Positions 1-6,269 of a stretch of DNA of 7,482 nucleotides are shown piece after piece. The translations under genes and the position numbers were made by a program. Every line of letters begins with the position of its first letter. Position 1 is the stretch's first letter. Source of the DNA: Verrucomicrobiota bacterium (GTDB lineage Bacteria; Verrucomicrobiota; Verrucomicrobiae; Chthoniobacterales; UBA10450); NCBI GenBank assembly GCA_003219495.1, contig QHOZ01000162.1:1-7482 (forward strand). Direction: 5' to 3'. The notes under the pieces are model-generated. The model did no database searches and had not been told where the DNA came from. It saw only the letters and a program-made list of their open reading frames with translations.

Positions 1-1468
1 GGCGCGAGAGCAGATGCTGGTTCTTGCCGATGTAAAGCGCCGGCAGTCCGACTTTGCTGAACTCGAAATTGTCCGCGCGATAGATGCTGCCTTTTTCCGG
101 ACGCAGATTCGGAATCATTTCGCGGCCTTGCCGTTTCGCCGCGGCCGCGAGCATGTCGTCCAGATCGGAGAAACCATAGCTCGCGTCCTCAATGTCGCGC
201 GCTTTGCCCCAGACATTCAAGGTGTCGATGTTGATGTCGGCCAAAGTTTTCTCGAGCGGATAAATCGGATGCTCGGCGTACCATTTCGCGCCGAGGAGCC
301 CGGCTTCCTCAGCAGTCGTCGCCATGAAGAGAATCGATCGCTTCGATGGCGGGCTAACTTTTGGAAACGCGGTGGCAAGGGCGATGACTGCGCTCACGCC
401 CGATGCATTATCGATCGCGCCGTTGAAAATCTGGTCGCCCTGAAGTTCGGGATGCTTGCCGAGATGATCCCAGTGCGCGCTGTAAATCACATATTCGTCT
501 TTCAGGTCCGGATCGGCGCCTTCGAATTTGCCGATCACGTTGAGCGATTTGAACGAGCGAACTTGTTGTTTGATGTCGATGTTCGCTTTGGCGTTAAGCG
601 CAACCGGTTTGAATTCTTTCGTGACCGCCAATTTCTTGAGCCGGTCGAAACTTTGGCCGCAGTCGGCCAGCATTTTTTTCGCGACATCGAGCGTGATCCA
701 CGATCGCGCTGAGACCGCGCCCATATTTTTGTCGGGATTATCGAGCTCGAAATTCTCTTTCGACCAACTCGACTTCACAACTTGCCACGGATAAGCAGCC
801 GGAACGGTTTCGTGAATGATGATGGCCGCAGCCGCGCCTTTTTGCGCCGCGATTTCGTATTTGTAAGTCCAGCGACCGTAATAGGTCATCGCCTTTCCCT
901 TGAACATTTTGTCGTCGAGCTTCGACGGATCTTTCGGATCGGGAACGGCCGGATCGTTGATCAGCATCAAGATCGTCTTGCCGCGAACATCGACATCTTT
1001 GTAATCGTCCCATCCGTATTCCGGCGCGACCACGCCGTAACCAACAAAGACGATATCGGAGTTGTCGATCTTGATTTCATTTTGCAACCGCGCGGACGAC
1101 GCAACGAAATCATCCTGAAATTTCAAATCCATTGGCGGTTTGCCGTTCGCGACAAATTGCAGGCGAGGATCGCTTTTGATTCCGGCGAGCGGCACTTCCT
1201 GGATGAACTTGCCGTCTGGATTTCCGGGCTGAAGGCCGATCGCTCGAAATTGATCGGCAATGTATTTGGTTGCGAGCTCTTCGCCTTTTGATCCCGGCGC
1301 GCGGCCTTCAAATTCATCCGACGCGAGAATTTTTATGTGCGCCAGCAAAGCGTCGGGCGTGATGAGATCGAGCGCGGGCTTCAGCTTCTCGGCGACTTTG
1401 TCGTCGGCGGCGAAAAGGGAGAGCGTAAATGAAATAAAAACGAGACAACACAAGCGACGTGCGTTCAT
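1..1468 (-). CDS. Exported M28-family zinc metallopeptidase (aminopeptidase-like), C-terminus cut by window edge
   Basis: The frame is open from an ATG at 1466-1468 to base 1 (489 codons), so the C-terminus is missing. Residues 1-20 are a signal peptide (MNARRLCCLVFISFTLSLFA), so the product is probably periplasmic or secreted. Residues about 135-225 look like the PA-type insert common in M28 enzymes (DIVFVGYGVVAPEYGWDDY, then RGKTILMLINDP). The catalytic domain follows with the co-catalytic zinc signature: H332 and D334 in SAHWDHLG, bridging D353 in FNGAIDNASGV, general base E387 with ligand E388 in TTAEEAGLLG, and D415 in NIDTLN. RADNFEFSKVGLPAL (464-478) matches the region before the last zinc histidine, which should lie beyond the edge. 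The family removes N-terminal residues from peptides; exact specificity cannot be read. It lies downstream of an exported M3 peptidase on the same strand, 83 bp away, which suggests shared peptide catabolism. No clear Shine-Dalgarno precedes the ATG. The family call is firm; the substrate is unknown. Confidence 0.93.
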   Translation of the reverse strand, partial: MNARRLCCLVFISFTLSLFAADDKVAEKLKPALDLITPDALLAHIKILASDEFEGRAPGSKGEELATKYIADQFRAIGLQPGNPDGKFIQEVPLAGIKSDPRLQFVANGKPPMDLKFQDDFVASSARLQNEIKIDNSDIVFVGYGVVAPEYGWDDYKDVDVRGKTILMLINDPAVPDPKDPSKLDDKMFKGKAMTYYGRWTYKYEIAAQKGAAAAIIIHETVPAAYPWQVVKSSWSKENFELDNPDKNMGAVSARSWITLDVAKKMLADCGQSFDRLKKLAVTKEFKPVALNAKANIDIKQQVRSFKSLNVIGKFEGADPDLKDEYVIYSAHWDHLGKHPELQGDQIFNGAIDNASGVSAVIALATAFPKVSPPSKRSILFMATTAEEAGLLGAKWYAEHPIYPLEKTLADINIDTLNVWGKARDIEDASYGFSDLDDMLAAAAKRQGREMIPNLRPEKGSIYRADNFEFSKVGLPALYIGKNQHLLSR

Positions 1469-1478
1469 AACAAAGAGA

Positions 1479-1546
1479 GTTGTAGTGGTGCTTGTTCTCA
1501 AGCACCGAACCAAAAGATAGGCGCTTGGCAGGAGCGCCTCTACAAC
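1479..1546. repeat. REPIN-like double hairpin: two inverted REP-like units with 7-bp terminal inverted repeats
   Basis: The ends are perfect inverted repeats, GTTGTAG (1479-1485) and CTACAAC (1540-1546). Inside are two hairpins. The first has stem GGTGCTTG (1487-1494) and CAAGCACC (1499-1506) with a 4-nt loop. The second has stem GGCGCT (1520-1525) and AGCGCC (1533-1538) with a 7-nt loop. A 13-nt spacer (1507-1519) separates them. Read outward-in on opposite strands, the two arms align as diverged copies of one unit: TTGTAG, one variable base, GGyGCT, a variable loop, then CAAGCrCC. This is the architecture of REP doublets (REPINs), which are usually mobilised by RAYT transposases; none is in the window. 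On the minus strand the GGCGCT hairpin is followed by TATCTTTT, so it may also act as a weak terminator for the M3 gene. Confidence 0.72.
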
Positions 1547-1551
1547 AATTT

Positions 1552-3702
1552 CTATTGCCCTTCTTTCGAAGGCCCGGCAGGCGCTTTTGTTTTGTCGTCA
1601 GCTTTCACGCCGATCTTTTTCAGGAACGGCTCAACCGATTGTTTGCGACCCAGAAATTTCTCGATTGACACCGTGACGTCGCGGCCGTCGCCTTGCGCGT
1701 AAATTTCATTACGCAATTTCGCGCCGGCCTGCTTGTCCTGATAACCTTGCGGCGCTTTTTCGAACACCGTCGCCATGTCGGCCGCGATCGCGTCTGCCCA
1801 CGCATAACCGTAATAACCGGCATCGTAGCCGTTCATGTGGCCGAAATACGTGACCATGGTTGTGCTCGGCTCGATCGGCAGAAAAACTTTCTCGAGCACA
1901 GGGTTCGAAATGTTGACGCAATCCCATTGCGCGCCTTCCGGATGCGCATCGTGCATCGCGAGATCGAGCGACGCGAACGCGAATTGGCGCCGATAAAAAA
2001 TTCCGGCGGTCGCTTTTTTGGCGTCGTTCATCTTTTGAATCACGTCCGCCGGAATTTTCTTCGATGGATCGCGATAATCGGCGGCGAAAGTATCGAGCAC
2101 TTTCTTGTCCCATACCCAGTTTTGAAGCATTTGGGACGGGGCTTCGACGAAATCGCCGGGAACATGCGTGCCGGAGAAGCGCCCATACTTCGCGCGCGTG
2201 GTGATTTCGTGGAGACAATGTCCGAACTCGTGAAACAACGTTTCAACGTCGGAATGCGTCATGAGTGACGGCTTGTCGGCGCTCGGCGGCGGGAAATTGC
2301 AAAGCAATGCCGCGACCGGGCGCTGATATTTTCCGTCCGGCAAAAGTTTGCCGCTCTGAAGTCCGAACTCGGCGAAGTGATTGAATTTTCCGTCGCGCGG
2401 GAACATATCGAGATAGAACATTCCGAGCGGCTCGCCGGACGCTGCGTCGGTCACCATGTAAAATTGCAGGTCGTCGACCCATTTGTAAGGCGCGGCGATT
2501 TTTTCAAACTTCAGCCCGAAGATGCTTTGGTAAATGTTAAACATCCCTTCGAGCACTTTTTGGAACGGGAAAAAGTCGCGGAGCGCTTCCTTGTCCACCG
2601 CGTATTTCTGCTTCACGAGCTGGTTGTTGTAATAACGCCAGTCCCAAACGCCGATCTTCGCGTTCGGATCTTTCGTGTCAGCCGCTTTCATTTTCTGCAA
2701 CTCGGCGACCTCGGCCGCGAATTTTGGCTGAATCCCCGAGATCAGATCGTCGATGTATTTTTTCGCGCCGGCGCCGCTTTTGGCCATTTTGATTTCGGTC
2801 TGGAAATCGTCCCACGATTTGTAACCAAGCCGGAGCGCGATCTTGTTCCGCAACTCAATCATTTGGTTCAACACCGCGTGATTCGTGTCTTTCGCGAGCG
2901 AATCGTGGATCACATAAAGTTTTTTGCGGGTCGCTTCGCTCTTCGCGTTTTCTTCAACGGCGACGAACTGCCAGGTCACATTCGGAAGGACGGTGTATGA
3001 GTCATCGCCGGTTTTGACGCCGGGTGAGGCGAAGAAACTTTCTGGAACGCCATCCAGCTCCGCTTTGGTGAAAACGACGGGCACTTTCGCGTTGACGATG
3101 TTCGTGTCGAAATCGGTGCCGAGCTTCGCGAGTTGCTTGCGGAGATCTTCAACTTCTTTGCGTTTCTCCGGCGGCAACGCCAAACCCGCGCGGCGGTAAT
3201 CGCGCATCGTTTCATCGAAAAGTTTTTTATCTTCGCCGGTGAGGTTTGGCTTTGTGTCCGCGAAAGCTTTCAGCGCTTTGTAAACATCCTCGCGATAATC
3301 GATGCCGACCGCCCAATCCTGAAATTCCTTCACCCCGTTCTCGGCAGCGGCGCGCATTTTTTCATCCGGATGGCTTTCCTTGATCACGACCGCGCGTCCC
3401 GCCGCGTTGCTTGCGGCCCAATTCAAGTCGTCGAGAGCGACGACTGTGTTCTTGAACGTCACTTTGCTAGGATCCTGCGCGCCGATTTGGTCGAGCGCTT
3501 TGTTTGCCGTCGCGATCGCGTTTTTAACCAGGCCCTCAACGGCTTCGGGCGTTTGTTCCCAAGCGGGAACGGTCAGGACGGCATTCGCTTTGTCGGCTGC
3601 GGCTTTGAAATCGTCGACGGTTTTCAAATCCTCCGCGCGAAGATTTGGAGCAAGAGCAAGAGTAAGAGCAAGACAAGACCGGAGGATCGACAATTGTTTC
3701 AT
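1552..3702 (-). CDS. Exported M3-family zinc metallopeptidase (thimet oligopeptidase / peptidyl-dipeptidase Dcp-like)
   Basis: This is a complete 716-residue protein, close to the usual M3 length of about 680-720. It hydrolyses short peptides with a single zinc ion. The zinc motif HEFGH is at residues 491-495 (H491, catalytic E492, H495), and the third ligand is E520 in GDFVEAPSQ. The substrate-binding signature GHMNGYDAGYYGY (621-633) is also present, as is the M3 start of the catalytic domain around ASGEPLGMFYLDMFPRDGKF (421-440). I chose the ATG at 3700-3702 because it begins a clear signal peptide (MKQLSILRSCLALTLALAPN, cleavage near LRA-ED). A longer in-frame start at 3861 would add 53 residues with no family resemblance and would bury that signal. 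E. coli Dcp and OpdA have no such signal, so this is an exported branch, probably periplasmic. The lysine-rich C-terminal tail (KADDKTKAPAGPSKEGQ) is low complexity. The gene is divergent from the MarC gene (70-bp gap) and upstream of the M28 gene. Confidence 0.94.
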   Translation of the reverse strand: MKQLSILRSCLALTLALAPNLRAEDLKTVDDFKAAADKANAVLTVPAWEQTPEAVEGLVKNAIATANKALDQIGAQDPSKVTFKNTVVALDDLNWAASNAAGRAVVIKESHPDEKMRAAAENGVKEFQDWAVGIDYREDVYKALKAFADTKPNLTGEDKKLFDETMRDYRRAGLALPPEKRKEVEDLRKQLAKLGTDFDTNIVNAKVPVVFTKAELDGVPESFFASPGVKTGDDSYTVLPNVTWQFVAVEENAKSEATRKKLYVIHDSLAKDTNHAVLNQMIELRNKIALRLGYKSWDDFQTEIKMAKSGAGAKKYIDDLISGIQPKFAAEVAELQKMKAADTKDPNAKIGVWDWRYYNNQLVKQKYAVDKEALRDFFPFQKVLEGMFNIYQSIFGLKFEKIAAPYKWVDDLQFYMVTDAASGEPLGMFYLDMFPRDGKFNHFAEFGLQSGKLLPDGKYQRPVAALLCNFPPPSADKPSLMTHSDVETLFHEFGHCLHEITTRAKYGRFSGTHVPGDFVEAPSQMLQNWVWDKKVLDTFAADYRDPSKKIPADVIQKMNDAKKATAGIFYRRQFAFASLDLAMHDAHPEGAQWDCVNISNPVLEKVFLPIEPSTTMVTYFGHMNGYDAGYYGYAWADAIAADMATVFEKAPQGYQDKQAGAKLRNEIYAQGDGRDVTVSIEKFLGRKQSVEPFLKKIGVKADDKTKAPAGPSKEGQ
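3648..3671. repeat. Tandem hexanucleotide repeat inside the M3 peptidase signal sequence
   Basis: Four units are visible on the plus strand: GAGCAA, GAGCAA, GAGTAA, GAGCAA, followed by a degenerate GACAAG. On the coding (minus) strand they encode alternating Leu-Ala/Thr residues in the hydrophobic core of the signal peptide (LALTLALA). Six-base units preserve the frame, so gain or loss of a unit would lengthen or shorten the hydrophobic core by two residues. Confidence 0.8.
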
Positions 3703-3772
3703 GGCGTTGAGTTTGGTTTGATGGGAGCAGCGAAGATTGTGTAGAAGAGAGGGCCGGTAAAGTGAAAATCTT
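3703..3772. promoter_or_regulatory. Divergent intergenic region between the M3 peptidase and MarC genes
   Basis: This 70-bp gap separates two divergent starts and must hold, or overlap, the promoters of both genes unless they extend into the coding regions. I see no convincing -35/-10 pair. A purine-rich AGAAGAGAGGG stretch (3743-3753) lies about 20 bases before the MarC GTG, too far for a normal ribosome binding site. The M3 ATG has no Shine-Dalgarno-like sequence either. Confidence 0.4.
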
Positions 3773-4345
3773 GTGATCCAAAAATTCCTGCTCGCGTTTA
3801 TTCCGGTTTTTGTCGCGATCGACGCGCGCGGATTGGTCGCCATTTTCATGGGACTGGGCACCAGCGCGTCACACGAGCACCGACGACGTCAGGCGTTGCT
3901 CGGACTTCTGACCGGCTTGCTCGTGTCGATCGGCTTTATTTTCCTCGGCAAAGCAATCTTTGCCGCGCTTGGAATTACCGTCGCCGATTTTCAAGTCGCC
4001 GGCGGATTGATCCTGCTCGCACTCGCGGTGCGTGAGTTAGTCGGGTATGGCAAGGCGGATCGCGACTCGGACAATGAGTTCGGCGTTGTTCCGCTCGGCA
4101 TGCCGTTGATCGCGGGGCCGGCGTTGCTCACCGCGCTTTTGATTTTGATCGACAGCGTCGGCGTCGTGTTCACGTTGTTATCGCTGATCGTGAATCTTTC
4201 GATTGTCGCAATCGCGCTTTGCAATGCCGAGCGATTCACCCGGTGGATGGGAAGACAAGGTTTGCGCGGCGTCTCAAAAATCATCGCGCTGCTATTGGCG
4301 GCGATTGCGATTAGTTTGATTCGCCGCGGCTGGCAGGCGCACTAA
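3773..4345 (+). CDS. MarC-family (UPF0056) integral membrane protein
   Basis: The 190-residue protein has about six hydrophobic segments (roughly residues 4-24, 41-63, 70-90, 106-127, 130-151 and 167-184), matching MarC/YhgN-type proteins of about 200 residues in the inner membrane. Family landmarks are the N-terminal FIPVFVAID block, DFQVAGGLILLALAVREL (72-89), PLGMPLIAGPALLT (107-120) and the C-terminal KIIALLLAAIAISLIRRG. The usual N-terminal D-P-x-G is D-A-R-G here (residues 17-20). The function of MarC proteins is unsettled: the original link to multiple antibiotic resistance was withdrawn, and amino-acid export has been proposed for some members. The start is a GTG; I see no in-frame ATG or good ribosome binding site that would be better. 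The gene is divergent from the M3 peptidase and convergent with the small exported-protein gene (28-bp gap, no hairpin terminator seen). Confidence 0.85.
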   Translation: MIQKFLLAFIPVFVAIDARGLVAIFMGLGTSASHEHRRRQALLGLLTGLLVSIGFIFLGKAIFAALGITVADFQVAGGLILLALAVRELVGYGKADRDSDNEFGVVPLGMPLIAGPALLTALLILIDSVGVVFTLLSLIVNLSIVAIALCNAERFTRWMGRQGLRGVSKIIALLLAAIAISLIRRGWQAH

Positions 4346-4373
4346 CCGCTGACTCTGATTACCGACTTCTGGA

Positions 4374-4736
4374 TCAGTGCTGCTGTCCCGGCATCGCGCG
4401 TTTCAACTCGGCGTCTTTGTCGCCATGCTGATAACGGAGGTTCAGCTCACCCTCGATCGCGTAGATCTCGTTCTGCTGATCAGAGAAAGCTTCGCCTCCA
4501 TGATGAATGAAGATGGGGCGTCCATGTCGATCTTGCCGTTGCGGGATCTGGCGGTAGAGATCGAGCCGGCGTTGCTGCAACTGCGCGGTCGTCCATTTTT
4601 TGTACGGCGAGTTCGCTGGTGAGAAGGAGCCCGGACCGGTCGTCTTCGGACCAACTGGTTGTCCCGTGCCCGGCGTCTGACCGTTAGCGGCGCTGACAAG
4701 AACTGCGGCCATCGCGACTGCCAATAATGTTTTCAT
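4374..4736 (-). CDS. Small exported protein of unknown function
   Basis: The 120-residue product starts with a clear signal peptide (MKTLLAVAMAAVLVSAANG, cleavage near residue 19-20). A Gly/Pro/Thr-rich linker follows (about 21-44), then a charged, probably helical domain (about 46-113). Landmarks are YKKWTTAQLQQRRLDLYRQI (45-64), RHGRPIFIHHGGEAFSDQQ (70-88) and EIYAIEGELNLRYQHGDKDA (90-109). The mature part has no cysteine, so no disulfide or lipobox is possible. I do not recognise a family. The regular mix of charged and hydrophobic residues and the intact signal peptide argue that it is a real gene; antisense frames in the same place lack these features. It is convergent with the MarC gene and divergent from hpnH. 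Confidence 0.75.
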   Translation of the reverse strand: MKTLLAVAMAAVLVSAANGQTPGTGQPVGPKTTGPGSFSPANSPYKKWTTAQLQQRRLDLYRQIPQRQDRHGRPIFIHHGGEAFSDQQNEIYAIEGELNLRYQHGDKDAELKRAMPGQQH

Positions 4737-4912
4737 AGTCTTAATATTAAGTTCGATCCTGCTCTGTCGAAAGCGTTCAAATATTCAACCGCGGGCCGGG
4801 CCCGACGTTGCGCAATTTCGACTCGCTTTTGCAATGAATTACGCTCTATTTCGTCCAACCCTCACTGGGTTGACCGCGCCAACGAGCGTTGTTAACGTCC
4901 ACGCCTTTAATT
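4737..4912. promoter_or_regulatory. Divergent intergenic region upstream of hpnH and the small exported-protein gene
   Basis: These 176 bp should hold the promoters of both flanking genes. Next to the minus-strand gene is an AT-rich palindrome TTAATATTAA (4741-4750), which could supply a -10 element (TAATAT), but it lies only 4 bp from the start codon and I see no good -35. A short GC hairpin, CGGGC-cgg-GCCCG, sits at 4792-4804. A second hairpin at 4856-4872 is listed separately. No clear hpnH promoter or Shine-Dalgarno is visible. Confidence 0.4.
4856..4872. promoter_or_regulatory. Perfect 6-bp hairpin in the probable hpnH leader
   Basis: CAACCC (4856-4861) and GGGTTG (4867-4872) form a perfect stem with a 5-nt loop (TCACT), ending 40 bp before the hpnH ATG. 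No T-run follows, so it is not a standard terminator. It could be an operator half-site pair or an mRNA leader structure; its role is unknown. Confidence 0.35.
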
Positions 4913-6226
4913 ATGAGATTCCCGCTCGCACTCACCTCGAAAATTGCTGCCTATATCGTCGGGCACAAGCTGCGCGGAACGAAGAAGTTCGCCACCGTTC
5001 TGCAGCTCGAGCCGCTGCACACCTGCAACCTGACCTGCACCGGCTGCGGCCGGATTCGTGAATATTCGACCTCGATGAAGGACGTCATGCCGCTCGAGGA
5101 TTGCCTGAGCGCGGCCAAGGAATGCAATGCGCCGATGGTTTCCATTTGCGGCGGCGAACCGCTGATCTATCCCCAAATCGAAGCGCTCGTGGAGGGACTG
5201 CTCGACCAGAGCCGGATCGTTTACATCTGCACGAACGCGATGTTCATGCGCAAAAAAATGCGCGAGTGGATGGCGAAGGAATTACAAAACGCCGATGGCG
5301 CGAAACGCAACGATCTCGATGGCAAGATTGGAATCTTGTTGGCGCGCGGATTGATCACGGAGAAAGACGCAACCGACATTCGCAAAGGTCCGAAGGACGC
5401 GAACAAACCAGTGATCGCGCCGAGCAAGTGGATGTATTGGAACGTTCACCTCGACGGCCTCGAACGGATCCACGATTTGATCGTCGAGCGCGAAGGCGTC
5501 TTCAAGGAATGCATTCTGGCGATGAAGATGGCGAAGATTCTCGGTTATCAGGTCGCAACCAACACCACGGTCTATAAAGAGACCGACATGGACGAGCTCG
5601 AGCAGATGTTCGATTACCTGTCCGATCTCGGCGTTGACGGACACACCATCACGCCCGGTTACGATTACATGGTCTCGCGTTTGAATTTGCAGCCGGAGAA
5701 TTTCTTCCTCACGCGCGAGCTGACTGTAGAGAAATTCCGCCGCATGGATGAGTGGATGAATCGCTACACGTTTTTCGGTACGCCGGTCTATTTCGAATTC
5801 CTCGCCGGCAAACGCGATCTGACTTGCTCAGCGTGGGCGATCCCTACCCGAAACATTCGCGGTTGGAAAGCGCCATGTTATTTCATGACCGACGCAATCG
5901 GCACGAACGGCAGCGGTCACTACTCCAGCTACAGCGAGTTGCTCGAAAGTGTGGATTGGGAGAAGTACGGCGTGGTTGACGGCGTCGCGCGCGATCCGCG
6001 TTGCGGGAACTGCATGACGCACTGCGGCTACGAGCCGACGGCCAGTCTCGGTTTGAACGCTCAGCCCGGCGACACTTGGAAGACGGTGAGATTTAATTTC
6101 GGTGCGCGGCCGAAAGCAACTGGACTCGGCAGTGAAACGGTCGTGTTCAACGGCGTCACTTCCGGTAACGGACACCTCACCGGAAAGCAGGCGCAAGCTG
6201 AAGCGACCGCCGAAAAGGCGTCGTAA
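4913..6226 (+). CDS. hpnH: HpnH: radical-SAM adenosylhopene synthase (hopanoid biosynthesis)
   Basis: HpnH uses S-adenosylmethionine and a 4Fe-4S cluster to join a 5'-deoxyadenosyl group to diploptene, giving adenosylhopene, the first step toward C35 hopanoids. The 437-residue protein opens with the family N-terminus (MRFPLALTSKIAAYIVGHKL). The radical-SAM cluster motif is C38-x3-C42-x2-C45 (HTCNLTCTGCGR), followed by SICGGEPL (78-85) and VHLDG (178-182). The C-terminal HpnH domain keeps CSAWAIPTRNIRGWKAPCYF and the CxxCxxxC cluster C364, C367, C371 (CGNCMTHCGYEPTA). Residues about 123-171 form an insertion absent from typical HpnH, which goes almost directly from the CTNA strand region to the WSVHLDG region. 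I prefer the ATG at 4913 because HpnH normally begins near this point; an in-frame TTG at 4889 would add eight residues. The next gene is shc, 43 bp downstream on the same strand, so co-transcription is likely. Confidence 0.95.
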   Translation: MRFPLALTSKIAAYIVGHKLRGTKKFATVLQLEPLHTCNLTCTGCGRIREYSTSMKDVMPLEDCLSAAKECNAPMVSICGGEPLIYPQIEALVEGLLDQSRIVYICTNAMFMRKKMREWMAKELQNADGAKRNDLDGKIGILLARGLITEKDATDIRKGPKDANKPVIAPSKWMYWNVHLDGLERIHDLIVEREGVFKECILAMKMAKILGYQVATNTTVYKETDMDELEQMFDYLSDLGVDGHTITPGYDYMVSRLNLQPENFFLTRELTVEKFRRMDEWMNRYTFFGTPVYFEFLAGKRDLTCSAWAIPTRNIRGWKAPCYFMTDAIGTNGSGHYSSYSELLESVDWEKYGVVDGVARDPRCGNCMTHCGYEPTASLGLNAQPGDTWKTVRFNFGARPKATGLGSETVVFNGVTSGNGHLTGKQAQAEATAEKAS

Positions 6227-6262
6227 GATCGACATCGTTCGATCGAGTTTGTAAGATCGACA
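6223..6262. repeat. 12-bp direct repeat spanning the hpnH stop codon and the hpnH-shc gap
   Basis: GTAAGATCGACA occurs at 6223-6234 and again at 6251-6262, with a 28-bp period. The TAA in the first copy is the hpnH stop. The TAA in the second copy (6252-6254) is in frame with shc and closes its frame upstream, so shc cannot start before 6255. The palindrome TCGATCGA (6239-6246) lies between the copies. Confidence 0.75.
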
Positions 6263-6269
6263 ATCTCAA

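Noticed and set aside
14..712. Long plus-strand open frame of 232 codons
   Set aside because: It lies antisense to the M28 peptidase frame, which carries a full zinc-ligand set; the plus-strand product is Arg/Phe-rich with no domain. The same holds for 782-1291.
1693..3744. Several plus-strand open frames (1693-2268, 2377-3000, 3133-3744)
   Set aside because: They are antisense to the M3 peptidase, whose frame is continuous and fully motif-supported. Codon bias creates stop-poor opposite frames.
3703..3861. N-terminal extension of the M3 peptidase to an ATG at 3861
   Set aside because: It would overlap the MarC gene by 89 bp and place 53 non-family residues before an obvious signal peptide.
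4346..4373. Bidirectional terminator between the convergent MarC and small-protein genes
   Set aside because: The 28-bp gap contains no stem with a T-run on either strand.
4741..4750. TTAATATTAA palindrome as a firm promoter -10 box
   Set aside because: It lies only 4 bp from the start codon of the small exported-protein gene and no -35 is seen at proper spacing; left as a possibility within the intergenic entry.
4834..5061. 75-codon plus-strand frame overlapping the hpnH start
   Set aside because: It overlaps hpnH out of frame, has no recognisable domain or signal, and disappears where the HpnH radical-SAM motif is encoded.
5101..5577. 158-codon plus-strand frame inside hpnH
   Set aside because: It is an out-of-frame shadow of hpnH, rich in Arg, with no family resemblance.
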